From positions 1 to 11,036 of the forward strand of contig CAIODK010000122.1 in NCBI GenBank assembly GCA_903856995.1: a stretch of DNA of 11,036 nucleotides. Reading direction: 5' to 3'. A model generated the notes under the pieces. It saw nothing but the letters and a program-made list of their open reading frames with translations. It was not told the origin of the DNA and made no database searches. The number at the start of each line of letters is the position of its first letter. Position 1 is the stretch's first letter. Below are positions 4,278-11,036 of the stretch, in pieces. This stretch comes from an uncultured Burkholderiales bacterium (GTDB lineage Bacteria > Pseudomonadota > Gammaproteobacteria > Burkholderiales > Burkholderiaceae_C). A program made the translations under genes and the position numbers.

Positions 4278-4596
4278 GCAACACCTCTTTCATTCGTTGT
4301 TTCGCCAACCGAAGCTCTTTCATCGGCGTTGCTTGGCTCTTTTTTACAAAGCCATGCAAGATGACCACGCGCCGACCCTTCATACAACAGAAAAACGCCC
4401 GACCTATTCCTTCTGGACCACGTGCGCGAATCTCAAACAAACCATCCCCCATTGCCTTGGTGTATGGCATGCCTAAATTGGGCCCGCTGATCAGCATTTG
4501 CTCAGAAATACGGACAAAACTGGCATAGACCCCGACAGGCCATTTTTCAATGCCCATTTGCACTGAAGCCGCGAAGAACTGAATTTTGTATTCCAT
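4270..4596 (-). CDS. Phage-derived Gp49-like (RelE/ParE superfamily) toxin
   Basis: Type II toxin of the Gp49-like/HigB group (PF05973), expected to act as a translation-dependent mRNA interferase. The 108-aa chain shows the group's markers in order: EKWPVGVYASFVRI (about residues 17-30), MPYTKAMGDGLFEIRARG (about 43-60), GIGRAFFC and the C-terminal VVILHGFVKKSQATP with KELRLAKQRMKEV. It is full length with no broken motif. The toxin-first order and 8-nt overlap with the XRE antitoxin are normal. On the minus strand an extended -10-like TGC-TATAAA lies only 2 nt before the ATG. Either that match is accidental or the message starts inside codon 2 and a later start is used; the conserved N-terminus favours the ATG at 4596. 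Confidence 0.92.
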   Translation of the reverse strand: MEYKIQFFAASVQMGIEKWPVGVYASFVRISEQMLISGPNLGMPYTKAMGDGLFEIRARGPEGIGRAFFCCMKGRRVVILHGFVKKSQATPMKELRLAKQRMKEVLHD

Positions 4597-4600
4597 ATTT

Positions 4601-4618
4601 TATAGCATGCGTGCAATA
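4601..4618 (-). promoter_or_regulatory. Possible operator of the Gp49-like TA module
   Basis: An imperfect dyad TATAGCA/TGCAATA (4601-4607 and 4612-4618, one mismatch) lies immediately upstream of the toxin start and over a TATAAA hexamer. A TTGATT about 18 nt upstream of that hexamer could be its -35. It is a plausible autoregulatory site for the XRE antitoxin, judged only by symmetry and position. Confidence 0.3.
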
Positions 4619-4722
4619 TTTCAATCAATGGTTTGTTGGCATCACTTTGAGGCAAAGCCTGCTTCGAAACAGTTCGACCAACTCAGAGATTGAGTACCCA
4701 CGGCTTAAGAGACAATCACCCC

Positions 4723-6300
4723 ATGTCTACCCGCACCCCCAAGGCGCGCGCGCTGCAGCCCGCCGACTATCTGAAAAAAATCTTGACCGCCCGCGTCTAT
4801 GACGTGGCGAATGAATCTGCGCTGGAGGTGGCCAAAAACCTCAGTCGCCGGCTGCACAACACCGTGCTTTTGAAGCGCGAAGACCAGCAACCCGTGCACA
4901 GCTTCAAGCTGCGCGGCGCTTACAACAAGATGGCGCACCTCACGCCCGAGCAGCTCAAGAAGGGGGTCATTTGCGCCTCTGCGGGTAACCACGCGCAAGG
5001 TGTGGCGCTGGGCGCGAAGCGCTTGGGTACCAAGGCTGTGATCGTGATGCCGACCACCACACCTGGCATGAAGGTGGAGGCGGTCAAGGCCTTGGGCGGC
5101 GAGGTGGTGTTGGTGGGCGAGAGCTACTCGGACGCTTACACACACGCGCTCACGCTGGAGAAGAAAAACGGCATGACCTTTGTGCATCCGTTCGATGACC
5201 CCGATGTCATCGCTGGCCAAGGCACGATTGCCATGGAAATGCTGCGCCAACACCAAGGGCCGTTGGATGCCGTGTTTGTGGCGATTGGCGGTGGCGGTTT
5301 GATCGCGGGCGTGGCCAACTACATCAAGGCGGTGCGCCCTGAGATCAAAGTGATTGGCGTGCAAATGGACGATTCGTCGGCCATGATGCAGTCGGTGGCC
5401 AAGGGCAAGCGCGTCACGCTGAATGACGTGGGTTTGTTCTCAGACGGCACAGCCGTGAAGCTGGTGGGCGAAGAGACCTTCCGCGTGGCCAAGAACTTGG
5501 TGGACAGCTACATCACAGTCAACACCGACGCGGTGTGCGCCGCCATCAAAGATGTGTTTGTGGACACCCGCAGCATCGTCGAGCCCGCAGGGGCTTTGGC
5601 TGTGGCCGCCATCAAACAATATGTGGCCGAACACAAAACCAAGGGCGAAACCTATGCCGCCATTTTGTGCGGCGCGAACATGAACTTCGACCGCTTGCGC
5701 TTCGTGGCCGAGCGTGCCGAGGTGGGCGAGGAGCGTGAAGCCTTGTTTGCCGTGACCATCCCCGAGCAGCCCGGCAGCTTGCGCCGCTTCTGTGAGCTGA
5801 TTGGCAAACTGCCCAGCTTTGGCGGCAGCAAAACACCGCGCAACGTGACGGAGTTCAACTACCGCATGAGCGACCAAGCCAAGGCCCACGTCTTCGTGGG
5901 TTTGACCACCGGCGTCAAAGGCGAGAGCGGCAAGATGGCGACGCACTTCACCAAGAATGGTTTTGACGCGATTGACCTCACGCACGACGAACTGGCCAAA
6001 GAGCACCTGCGCCACATGGTGGGTGGGCATTCGACACTGGCCCAAGAGGAGCGCATCTTGCGCTTTGAGTTCCCCGAGCGTCCAGGTGCGTTGATGCGGT
6101 TCTTGCTGGCCATGCGCCCTGGCTGGAACATCAGCCTGTTTCACTACCGTAACCAAGGCGCGGACTACGGTCGCATTTTGATGGGGTTACAAGTCCCGAA
6201 GGCAGACAACAAAGCGTTCGCCGCGTTCTTGGACGCACTGGGCTACCCCTACGTGGAAGAAACCCAGAACCCTGCGTATCGCTTGTTTTTGCAGCGCTAA
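4723..6300 (+). CDS. ilvA: Biosynthetic threonine ammonia-lyase (threonine deaminase)
   Basis: PLP-dependent enzyme converting L-threonine to 2-oxobutanoate and ammonia, the committed step of isoleucine synthesis in the cytoplasm. The 525-aa length matches the long, allosteric form. The PLP lysine is K62 in HSFKLRGAYNKM, the substrate loop is SAGNHAQG (about 86-93) and the phosphate-binding glycine loop is GGGG at 189-192. Two C-terminal ACT-like regulatory domains follow, beginning near residues 337 (EALFAVTIPEQPGSL) and 443 (ERILRFEFPERPGAL). They are the usual sites for isoleucine and valine control. ATG 4723 is chosen over an in-frame TTG at 4690 because the protein from 4723 aligns with K62, as in E. 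coli IlvA. AAGAGA at about 4706-4711 is a modest Shine-Dalgarno sequence. It ends 1 nt from the convergent gspC. Confidence 0.97.
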   Translation: MSTRTPKARALQPADYLKKILTARVYDVANESALEVAKNLSRRLHNTVLLKREDQQPVHSFKLRGAYNKMAHLTPEQLKKGVICASAGNHAQGVALGAKRLGTKAVIVMPTTTPGMKVEAVKALGGEVVLVGESYSDAYTHALTLEKKNGMTFVHPFDDPDVIAGQGTIAMEMLRQHQGPLDAVFVAIGGGGLIAGVANYIKAVRPEIKVIGVQMDDSSAMMQSVAKGKRVTLNDVGLFSDGTAVKLVGEETFRVAKNLVDSYITVNTDAVCAAIKDVFVDTRSIVEPAGALAVAAIKQYVAEHKTKGETYAAILCGANMNFDRLRFVAERAEVGEEREALFAVTIPEQPGSLRRFCELIGKLPSFGGSKTPRNVTEFNYRMSDQAKAHVFVGLTTGVKGESGKMATHFTKNGFDAIDLTHDELAKEHLRHMVGGHSTLAQEERILRFEFPERPGALMRFLLAMRPGWNISLFHYRNQGADYGRILMGLQVPKADNKAFAAFLDALGYPYVEETQNPAYRLFLQR

Positions 6301-6301
6301 G

Positions 6302-6787
6302 TTATTTCTTAGCCGGCAGCTCTAGCACCAAGGCTTGCGGGCCATCGATTGCCGCGCCTAGGCTGATGCGGCGGCCTTGGGCCGATTGCAACATCAAGCC
6401 CTCTGCGACCCATGCGCCCACTCGGTAGGGCTTGGCCGGTTTGCCGTCCACAGCGATCAGGGCAGCGCCCGCATCGGGGCCGCCTGCCATCACACCTTGT
6501 AGCTGAAAACGACTGGACAAACTCGGTGCCGCTGCCGCTTGCACAGGCGCAGCCCCCAAGCTGCGGGCGGCTGCATTGGCATCGACCTCAGGCACCACTT
6601 GCGCCGCGAGGGTGGCGTTGCTCGGGCTCTCGTCCGTGGCAGACCAACGCAAGCCCCAGCTGACTGCGCTGAACGCCACAGCAGCCCACACCAACAGCGC
6701 AGCCGCTGGCAATACCAAGCGCGAGGACGTGTTGAACAGAGAGCTAAATGAGGTGCGATGAACGAGCATGCGCGGATTATGATTCAT
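6302..6787 (-). CDS. gspC: Short GspC-like type II secretion protein (HR domain only)
   Basis: Inner-membrane protein that links the type II secretion platform to the GspD secretin through its homology-region (HR) domain. The 161-aa chain has a short cytoplasmic N-terminus and one membrane helix (VLPAAALLVWAAVAFSAVSWGL, about residues 23-45). An Ala/Pro-rich linker follows, then the HR signature FQLQGVMAG....ALIAVDGKPAKPYRVGAWVAEG. It ends soon after, so the C-terminal PDZ or coiled-coil domain found in longer GspC proteins is absent. The start at 6787 is tentative; an internal ATG at 6769 is the alternative and neither has a good Shine-Dalgarno sequence. It is divergent from gspG with 30 nt between starts, and convergent with ilvA with a 1-nt gap. 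Assignment rests on HR pattern and context. Confidence 0.85.
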   Translation of the reverse strand: MNHNPRMLVHRTSFSSLFNTSSRLVLPAAALLVWAAVAFSAVSWGLRWSATDESPSNATLAAQVVPEVDANAAARSLGAAPVQAAAAPSLSSRFQLQGVMAGGPDAGAALIAVDGKPAKPYRVGAWVAEGLMLQSAQGRRISLGAAIDGPQALVLELPAKK

Positions 6788-6817
6788 CCTTGATTGAGAA
6801 CCTTTGATTGCACAACC

Positions 6818-7264
6818 ATGAACACACAACACACCCATGCCAACGCAAAAACCAAACGCCAACGCGGCTTCACGCTGATTGAGTTGATGGTCGTCCTGGC
6901 CATCATCGGCGTGCTCGCCGCCTTGGTCATTCCCAACGTACTCAACCGCGCCGACGACGCCCGCGTGACAGCCGCCAAGACCGACGTGGGCAACCTGATG
7001 CAAGCGCTCAAACTCTACCGCTTGGACAACCAAAACTACCCGACCGCCGAGCAAGGCTTGAACGCCTTGGTGCTCAAACCAACCGCAGGCCCAACACCGC
7101 TGAACTGGAAGCCCTACATCGACAAGCTGCCCAACGACCCATGGGGCCGCCCTTACCAATACATGAACCCCGGCGTAAAGGGCGAAGTGGATGTGCTGTC
7201 GCTAGGCGCTGACGGCCAACCCGGCGGCGAAGGTAAAAACGCCGATATCGGCAGCTGGCAATAA
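6818..7264 (+). CDS. gspG: Type II secretion major pseudopilin GspG
   Basis: Main subunit of the periplasmic pseudopilus that pushes substrates through the secretin. The 148-aa precursor has a 17-residue basic leader ending RQRG. Prepilin peptidase would cut before FTLIELMVVLAIIG, leaving Phe at +1 and Glu at +5 (E22). The C-terminal region carries the GspG-specific block DPWGRPYQYMNPG and the acidic calcium-site loop around SLGADGQPGGEGKNADIGSW. The ATG at 6818 gives a normal leader; a TTG at 6794 is a less likely start. There is no strong Shine-Dalgarno sequence. It heads an operon with gspH to gspM, all on the same strand and mostly overlapping by 1-4 nt, with a 20-nt gap before gspH. Confidence 0.97.
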   Translation: MNTQHTHANAKTKRQRGFTLIELMVVLAIIGVLAALVIPNVLNRADDARVTAAKTDVGNLMQALKLYRLDNQNYPTAEQGLNALVLKPTAGPTPLNWKPYIDKLPNDPWGRPYQYMNPGVKGEVDVLSLGADGQPGGEGKNADIGSWQ

Positions 7265-7284
7265 AGCACGCGGCCAAACCGGGC

Positions 7285-7743
7285 ATGCAGCGCCAGCGTG
7301 GACTCACTCTGTTAGAGCTATTGGTGGTGCTGGCAATCATCGGTTTCGCCATGGCAGGCGTGAGCCTGTCACTGCGCGACAGCAGCCAAACCCAGCTTGA
7401 GCGGGAAGCTCAGCGCTTGGTCGCTGTGCTCGAAGCAGCGCGCGGCCAGTCGCGCACCAGCGGCATCCCGCTGATTTGGCAAACAACACCCGATGGCTTT
7501 GTGATTCGGCCCGCGCAAACCCCTGCAGCCAATTCGCCCAGCAGCGTTGCGCCACGCTCAGAAGTTTGGTTAGCGGCTGGCACGCAGGCCTTGGCCAGCA
7601 ACGTCGTGGTGCTGGGCCCCGAGCCCATCCTCACACCGGCGCGTATCACGCTCAGCGTTTCATCACCCAACACCCTGACGCAAGGGGTCAAACAGCTGAC
7701 GATTGGCACTGACGGCTTGCGTCCTTTTCAGGTGATGCCGTGA
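7285..7743 (+). CDS. gspH: Type II secretion minor pseudopilin GspH
   Basis: Minor pseudopilin that joins the pseudopilus near its tip. The 152-aa protein has a very short leader, MQRQRG, followed by LTLLELLVVLAIIGFAMAG with Glu at +5 (E11). The long amphipathic helix continues through QLEREAQRLVAVLEAARGQSR, which matches GspH. The remainder is a beta-rich globular domain ending with IGTDGLRPF. Position between gspG and gspI supports the name. Its TGA overlaps the GTG start of gspI by 4 nt, so the two are translationally coupled. Confidence 0.92.
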   Translation: MQRQRGLTLLELLVVLAIIGFAMAGVSLSLRDSSQTQLEREAQRLVAVLEAARGQSRTSGIPLIWQTTPDGFVIRPAQTPAANSPSSVAPRSEVWLAAGTQALASNVVVLGPEPILTPARITLSVSSPNTLTQGVKQLTIGTDGLRPFQVMP

Positions 7744-8111
7744 AGCGCCAGCACGCACAACGCGCGGGTGGTTTCACCCTGATTGAGGTGTTGGTGGCGT
7801 TGGCCATCGTGTCGGTCGCCTTGATGAGTGGGCTCAAAGTCAGTGGCGCGCTCACCCGCAATGCGCAACGCCAAGCCGATGTGATGTTGGCTCAAATTTG
7901 CGCGGACAACGCACTCAACCAACTCCGCCTCTCGCAACAACTGCCGGGCGTGGGCGACTCGCGTGTGCCCTGCCCTCAGGTTGAACGCAACTTCGAGGTG
8001 GCGCTCACTGTGCGCGGCACGCCCAACCCCGCGTTTCGTCGCGTGGATGCCCAAGTGTTTGACGCCGCCACGCCTGTGCTCAACATCACCACCGTGCTGG
8101 GGCGTTACTGA
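7740..8111 (+). CDS. gspI: Type II secretion minor pseudopilin GspI
   Basis: Minor pseudopilin that forms the tip complex with GspJ and GspK. It has 123 aa and starts at a GTG overlapping the gspH stop. The leader MKRQHAQRAGG is cut before FTLIEVLVALAIVSVAL, with Glu at +5 (E16). The sequence then runs through an N-terminal helix and a small globular domain with ADNALNQLRLSQQLPG, the GspI region just after the helix. The size is standard for GspI. Its TGA shares one base with the gspJ ATG. Confidence 0.93.
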   Translation: MKRQHAQRAGGFTLIEVLVALAIVSVALMSGLKVSGALTRNAQRQADVMLAQICADNALNQLRLSQQLPGVGDSRVPCPQVERNFEVALTVRGTPNPAFRRVDAQVFDAATPVLNITTVLGRY

Positions 8112-8803
8112 TGTCACGCACACCCCATCGCCAGCGCGGCTTCACCCTGATTGAGTTGCTCATCGCCATCACCCTCATGGCGGTGCTGGCGGGCCTGAGC
8201 TGGCGTGGGCTCGACAGCCTCATGCGCAGCCGCGACATCACGCAAGCGCAGGTGGACAAAACCGCCGTGCTGCAAACCGTGCTGGCCCAATGGCAATCCG
8301 ACCTCAACGCCGTGCAGCCCGTCGCGGGCATCGCCGACGCAGGGGTGCAATGGGATGGCCGCACCTTGCGCCTGGCACGTCGCGCCACGGCATGGCGTCC
8401 CGATGGCGGCGATGCAGGCCTGTGGGTGATCGCTTGGACCTTACGCAACAACCAATGGCTGCGCTGGCAATCCGCCCCTGTGCAAACACGCGCCGCGATG
8501 CAACAAGCCTGGACGCAGGCGGAGCGTTGGGGCCAAAACCCCAGCAGCGATGACGCGATATTTGAAACCGTGCTGACGCCGCTCGAGGCGTGGCAGCTCA
8601 CCTACTTCCGCGGTAATGCGTGGACCAACCCGCTGTCTAGCGCTGGCAACACCGACGCAAGCGGTCGTGCAGCCAACCCTGCCGGCCAAGGCGCTTTGCC
8701 AGACGCGATCCGCCTGCAAATCGACCTGCCCGCCAGCACCGGCTCGCGCGGTCGGCTCACGCTTGACTGGGTGCGACCCAACTTCAGCAACACCAAGTCA
8801 TGA
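8111..8803 (+). CDS. gspJ: Type II secretion minor pseudopilin GspJ
   Basis: Minor pseudopilin of the tip heterotrimer (GspI-GspJ-GspK). The 230-aa chain has the leader MSRTPHRQRG, then FTLIELLIAITLMAVLAGLSW with Glu at +5 (E15). It is followed by WRGLDSLMRSRD and a large beta-rich globular domain. The segment LTPLEAWQLTYFRGNAWTNP near residues 157-176 is a typical GspJ feature. The length fits the family. Start and stop overlap both neighbours (1 nt with gspI, 4 nt with gspK), which signals tight coupling. Confidence 0.94.
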   Translation: MSRTPHRQRGFTLIELLIAITLMAVLAGLSWRGLDSLMRSRDITQAQVDKTAVLQTVLAQWQSDLNAVQPVAGIADAGVQWDGRTLRLARRATAWRPDGGDAGLWVIAWTLRNNQWLRWQSAPVQTRAAMQQAWTQAERWGQNPSSDDAIFETVLTPLEAWQLTYFRGNAWTNPLSSAGNTDASGRAANPAGQGALPDAIRLQIDLPASTGSRGRLTLDWVRPNFSNTKS

Positions 8804-9756
8804 AGTACGTTGCACGCCTCACACACCCACAACGCGGCGCAGCCCTGCTGGCCGCCATGCTGACCGTGGCATTGGTGGCCACGTTTGCCGCAGGCGCGTT
8901 GTGGCAACAGTGGAAAACGATCGAGATGGAAGGGGCCGAACGGCAACGCTCGCAAGCACGTTGGCTACTCACAGGCGCGCTCGATTGGGCGCGTGTCATC
9001 TTGCGTGAAGACGTCCGTGCGGGCGACGCCAACGCCCCCACCGACCATTTGGCCGAGCCTTGGGCCGTGCCGTTGCAAGAAGCACGTTTGTCCAGCTTCT
9101 TGGCCGCGCTGCCTGATGGCACGGGCAACACGGTGGACGACGACAAGCTGGCCCAGCAAGTTCTGCTGTCGGGCCAAATCAACGATTTACAAGGCCGCCT
9201 CAACGTGACCGACCTGCTGCAAGGCGAACAGATCGATGCCAAAACAGTCATCGCGTTTGAGCGTTTGTTTGACGTGCTGGGCGTGCCGCCCGCGCAGCTC
9301 AACCTGCTCACCCAAGGTCTGCTGGCCGCCCAAAAACAAAATGCCAGCGCGCCCCTCATGCCTCAACGCATGGGCCAGCTCAGCTGGTTCGGTCTGTCGC
9401 CACAGGCGTTGCAAACACTCAGCCCCCACGTCACGGTGCTGCCCAATCGCACACCCGTGAACCTGAACACTGCCAGCGTGCAAGTGCTGTACGCCAGTGT
9501 GCCGAGCCTGAGCCTTTCCGACGCGCAGCGCTTGGTGCAACAGCGTGAGCGCCAGCACTGGGCCAGTGTGGAAGCCTTCCAAAAAGCCTTAGGCCGCCCC
9601 GTCAGCCTAGAAGGCAGTCACAGCGTGAGCACCAAATACTTTGAAGTGTTGGGCCGCTTGCGCATGCCGCAAACCACCTTGCAAGAGCGCTCTTTGGTGC
9701 TGCGCGAGGGCCAAGATTTGAAAGTGCTTTGGCGTGAGTCTGGCTCTCTACAATGA
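8800..9756 (+). CDS. gspK: Type II secretion minor pseudopilin GspK
   Basis: Largest minor pseudopilin, capping the pseudopilus tip. The 318-aa protein has the leader MKYVARLTHPQRG and a hydrophobic helix AALLAAMLTVALVATFAAG. Unlike the other pseudopilins it has Ala instead of Glu at +5, the known hallmark of GspK. The QINDLQGRLNVTDLL segment (about 127-141) and the helix-hairpin region beginning PVNLNTASVQVLYASVP (from residue 219), with DAQRLVQQRE and FQKALG after it, are typical of the family. ATGA overlap with gspJ sets the start. Confidence 0.96.
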   Translation: MKYVARLTHPQRGAALLAAMLTVALVATFAAGALWQQWKTIEMEGAERQRSQARWLLTGALDWARVILREDVRAGDANAPTDHLAEPWAVPLQEARLSSFLAALPDGTGNTVDDDKLAQQVLLSGQINDLQGRLNVTDLLQGEQIDAKTVIAFERLFDVLGVPPAQLNLLTQGLLAAQKQNASAPLMPQRMGQLSWFGLSPQALQTLSPHVTVLPNRTPVNLNTASVQVLYASVPSLSLSDAQRLVQQRERQHWASVEAFQKALGRPVSLEGSHSVSTKYFEVLGRLRMPQTTLQERSLVLREGQDLKVLWRESGSLQ

Positions 9757-9763
9757 TCTTTCC

Positions 9764-10960
9764 ATGCTAATCATTGCACTCCCCCACACGGCCAACACCG
9801 CTCACGCGGGCTATGCCCACTTGCACTCGGATGGGCACAACGTGCTGCGCAGTGCCACGGGCGCGGCGGCCACCTTATCGACCCACGCAGGTGAAGTGGT
9901 CGCAGTCGTGCCGCACAGCCGCTTGTCATGGTTGCGCGTGCAGCTGCCCCCTGCCAGCCACGGCCCACGCTTGCAAAGCGTGCTGCACGGCTTGCTCGAA
10001 GACCGCTTGCTAGACGACCCGCAACACCTGCACATCGTGCTTGCGCCTGACGCAGAAGAGTTGGCCCGAACCGGCGGCGAAACAATGGTGGCCGTGTGCG
10101 ACAAGCCATGGCTGCGTGAGGTGCTCGCCCCGCTCCAAGCAGCAGGCCTGACGGTCCAGCGCATCGTGCCCGAGCTGTCACCCAGCGACACACCCGTGCT
10201 GCACGTCATGGGCGAGCCAGACCTTTCAAGCAGCGTACTCAGCCACGCACACGGCGTGACGCTGCTACCGCCCAACACGGCACAGTGGCGCGCCTTCGCT
10301 GAACTGAACCAAGACGATTTACAAATTCAAGCCGAGCCCGCCATGGTGGCCCGCGTGCAAAGCACGCTGCAACGCCAGCCCATGCTGCAAAGCGCGGCGC
10401 AGAGGTGGGTCAAGGCCAGCCAATCAGACTGGGATTTGGCACAAGGCGAATGGGCGCAAGGCCGCGCACAACGTCTGCAGCGCCAAGCGCAAGCGGCTTG
10501 GCAAGCCTTGCTGCACGCGCCGGCCTGGAAGCCGGTGCGCTGGGGCGCGCTGGCACTCGTCGCACTGCAGGTGCTGGGGCTCAATGCTTTGGCGTGGCGC
10601 GAAGGCAGCGCCTTGCAGGCACAACAAGCCTCGCTGCAAAACATTTTGAAAGCCACCTTCCCGTCTGTGACCTTGGTCATCGACGCACCGCTGCAAATGC
10701 AGCGCGAAGTGGATGCGTTGCAACAAAAATCTGGCGCTACTTCTAGCACCGACTTTGAGCCACTTCTTGCGGTTTTGGCTGGCGTGCTACCTGCAGATCA
10801 AACGCCACAGCAAATTCACTTCAGCAACCACGCGCTGCGTGTGCAAGGCGTGACGCTGGATGGCAACGCCGCTGGCACGGCACGCCTCAAAGCCCAAGGC
10901 CTGCGTCTGCACCAAGACGGCAACGACACTTGGGTGTTGCAAGCGGAGGGCACGAAATGA
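9764..10960 (+). CDS. gspL: Type II secretion inner-membrane platform protein GspL
   Basis: Bitopic platform protein whose cytoplasmic actin-like domain recruits the GspE ATPase and whose periplasmic part binds GspM. From ATG 9764 it has 398 aa. The cytoplasmic domain covers about residues 1-255 and includes SRLSWLRVQLPP and VLHGLLEDRLLDDPQHLHI. One membrane helix lies at about 260-278 (WGALALVALQVLGLNALAW). A periplasmic ferredoxin-like region follows. The start is uncertain: a GTG at 9734 is in frame inside gspK, but the usual short GspL opening (LIIALP) favours 9764, 7 nt after the gspK stop. No good Shine-Dalgarno sequence is visible. The gene overlaps gspM by 4 nt. Confidence 0.93.
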   Translation: MLIIALPHTANTAHAGYAHLHSDGHNVLRSATGAAATLSTHAGEVVAVVPHSRLSWLRVQLPPASHGPRLQSVLHGLLEDRLLDDPQHLHIVLAPDAEELARTGGETMVAVCDKPWLREVLAPLQAAGLTVQRIVPELSPSDTPVLHVMGEPDLSSSVLSHAHGVTLLPPNTAQWRAFAELNQDDLQIQAEPAMVARVQSTLQRQPMLQSAAQRWVKASQSDWDLAQGEWAQGRAQRLQRQAQAAWQALLHAPAWKPVRWGALALVALQVLGLNALAWREGSALQAQQASLQNILKATFPSVTLVIDAPLQMQREVDALQQKSGATSSTDFEPLLAVLAGVLPADQTPQQIHFSNHALRVQGVTLDGNAAGTARLKAQGLRLHQDGNDTWVLQAEGTK

Positions 10961-11036
10961 AAAATCTACGCGCCCAAGCACTCGCTCGCTGGCAAGCTTT
11001 GAGCCCACGCGAACAACGCGGCGTTTCTCTACTCGG
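10957..11036 (+). CDS. gspM: Type II secretion platform protein GspM, N-terminal part (cut by window)
   Basis: Only the first 26 codons are present. The peptide MKNLRAQALARWQALSPREQ followed by RGVSLL matches the usual GspM opening, a short cytoplasmic basic helix with a W..LS.REQR motif just before the membrane helix, which would lie outside the window. GGAGG at 10945-10949 is 7 nt upstream, and the ATGA overlaps the gspL stop. The assignment leans on position after gspL as well as this motif. Confidence 0.88.
   Translation, partial: MKNLRAQALARWQALSPREQRGVSLL

Noticed and set aside
5440..6156. Long antisense frame inside ilvA
   Set aside because: It is a shadow frame: ilvA is intact with all catalytic motifs, and the antisense protein is His- and Ala-rich without recognisable features.
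6788..7159. A long minus-strand reading frame extending gspC upstream through gspG
   Set aside because: The gspG frame on the other strand has clear pseudopilin motifs, and the extension has none. High GC and codon bias keep the antisense frame open.

Overview
The window looks like a chromosomal segment of a betaproteobacterium, most likely Burkholderiales/Comamonadaceae (Limnohabitans-, Rhodoferax- or Acidovorax-like). The reasons are a Burkholderiales-type trimeric porin, a soluble di-iron Coq7 rather than UbiF, a long two-ACT-domain threonine deaminase, and a GC-rich type II secretion operon running gspG-H-I-J-K-L-M. This placement comes from protein character and gene content, not from a database search.

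Layout. Positions 1-324 hold the 5' part of a porin gene on the minus strand. Positions 325-2704 are visibly more AT-rich and accessory. They carry three type II toxin-antitoxin (TA) modules in a row on the plus strand: higBA copy 1 (635-1240), higBA copy 2 (1385-1952) and brnTA (2104-2704). The ubiquinone gene coq7 (2709-3338) starts 4 nt after the brnA stop. An OsmC-family peroxidase-like gene converges on coq7 (3358-3807, minus). A stand-alone small-RNA candidate with its own promoter and a perfect terminator follows (about 3883-3943, plus). A fourth TA module of the Gp49-like/XRE type lies on the minus strand (3954-4596). From 4723 the window is core-like: ilvA (4723-6300), a short gspC (6302-6787, minus) converging on it, and the type II secretion operon gspG, H, I, J, K, L and partial M (6818 to the window end).

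The most notable structure is at the TA stack. The first ~36 bp of coq7, starting exactly at its ATG, occur three times: at 1241, 1954 and 2709. Each copy begins within 0-4 nt of an antitoxin stop codon. Copies 1 and 2 share a further 29 bp that is not coq7 (27/29 identical). The region therefore reads TA1-[coq7 start + tail]-TA2-[coq7 start + tail]-TA3-coq7. This suggests that TA cassettes have entered repeatedly at the 5' end of coq7, each time rebuilding an intact start. The repeats are far better conserved than the two HigB proteins (51/92 identical residues), so recent tandem duplication of one unit is unlikely. As a result, a core respiratory-quinone gene sits directly behind an autoregulated TA operon.

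The other genes form ordinary functional groups: outer-membrane permeability (porin), quinone synthesis (coq7), peroxide defence (osmC), isoleucine synthesis (ilvA) and the pseudopilus and inner-membrane platform of type II secretion (gsp genes). No tRNA, rRNA, transposase, integrase or CRISPR array was seen.
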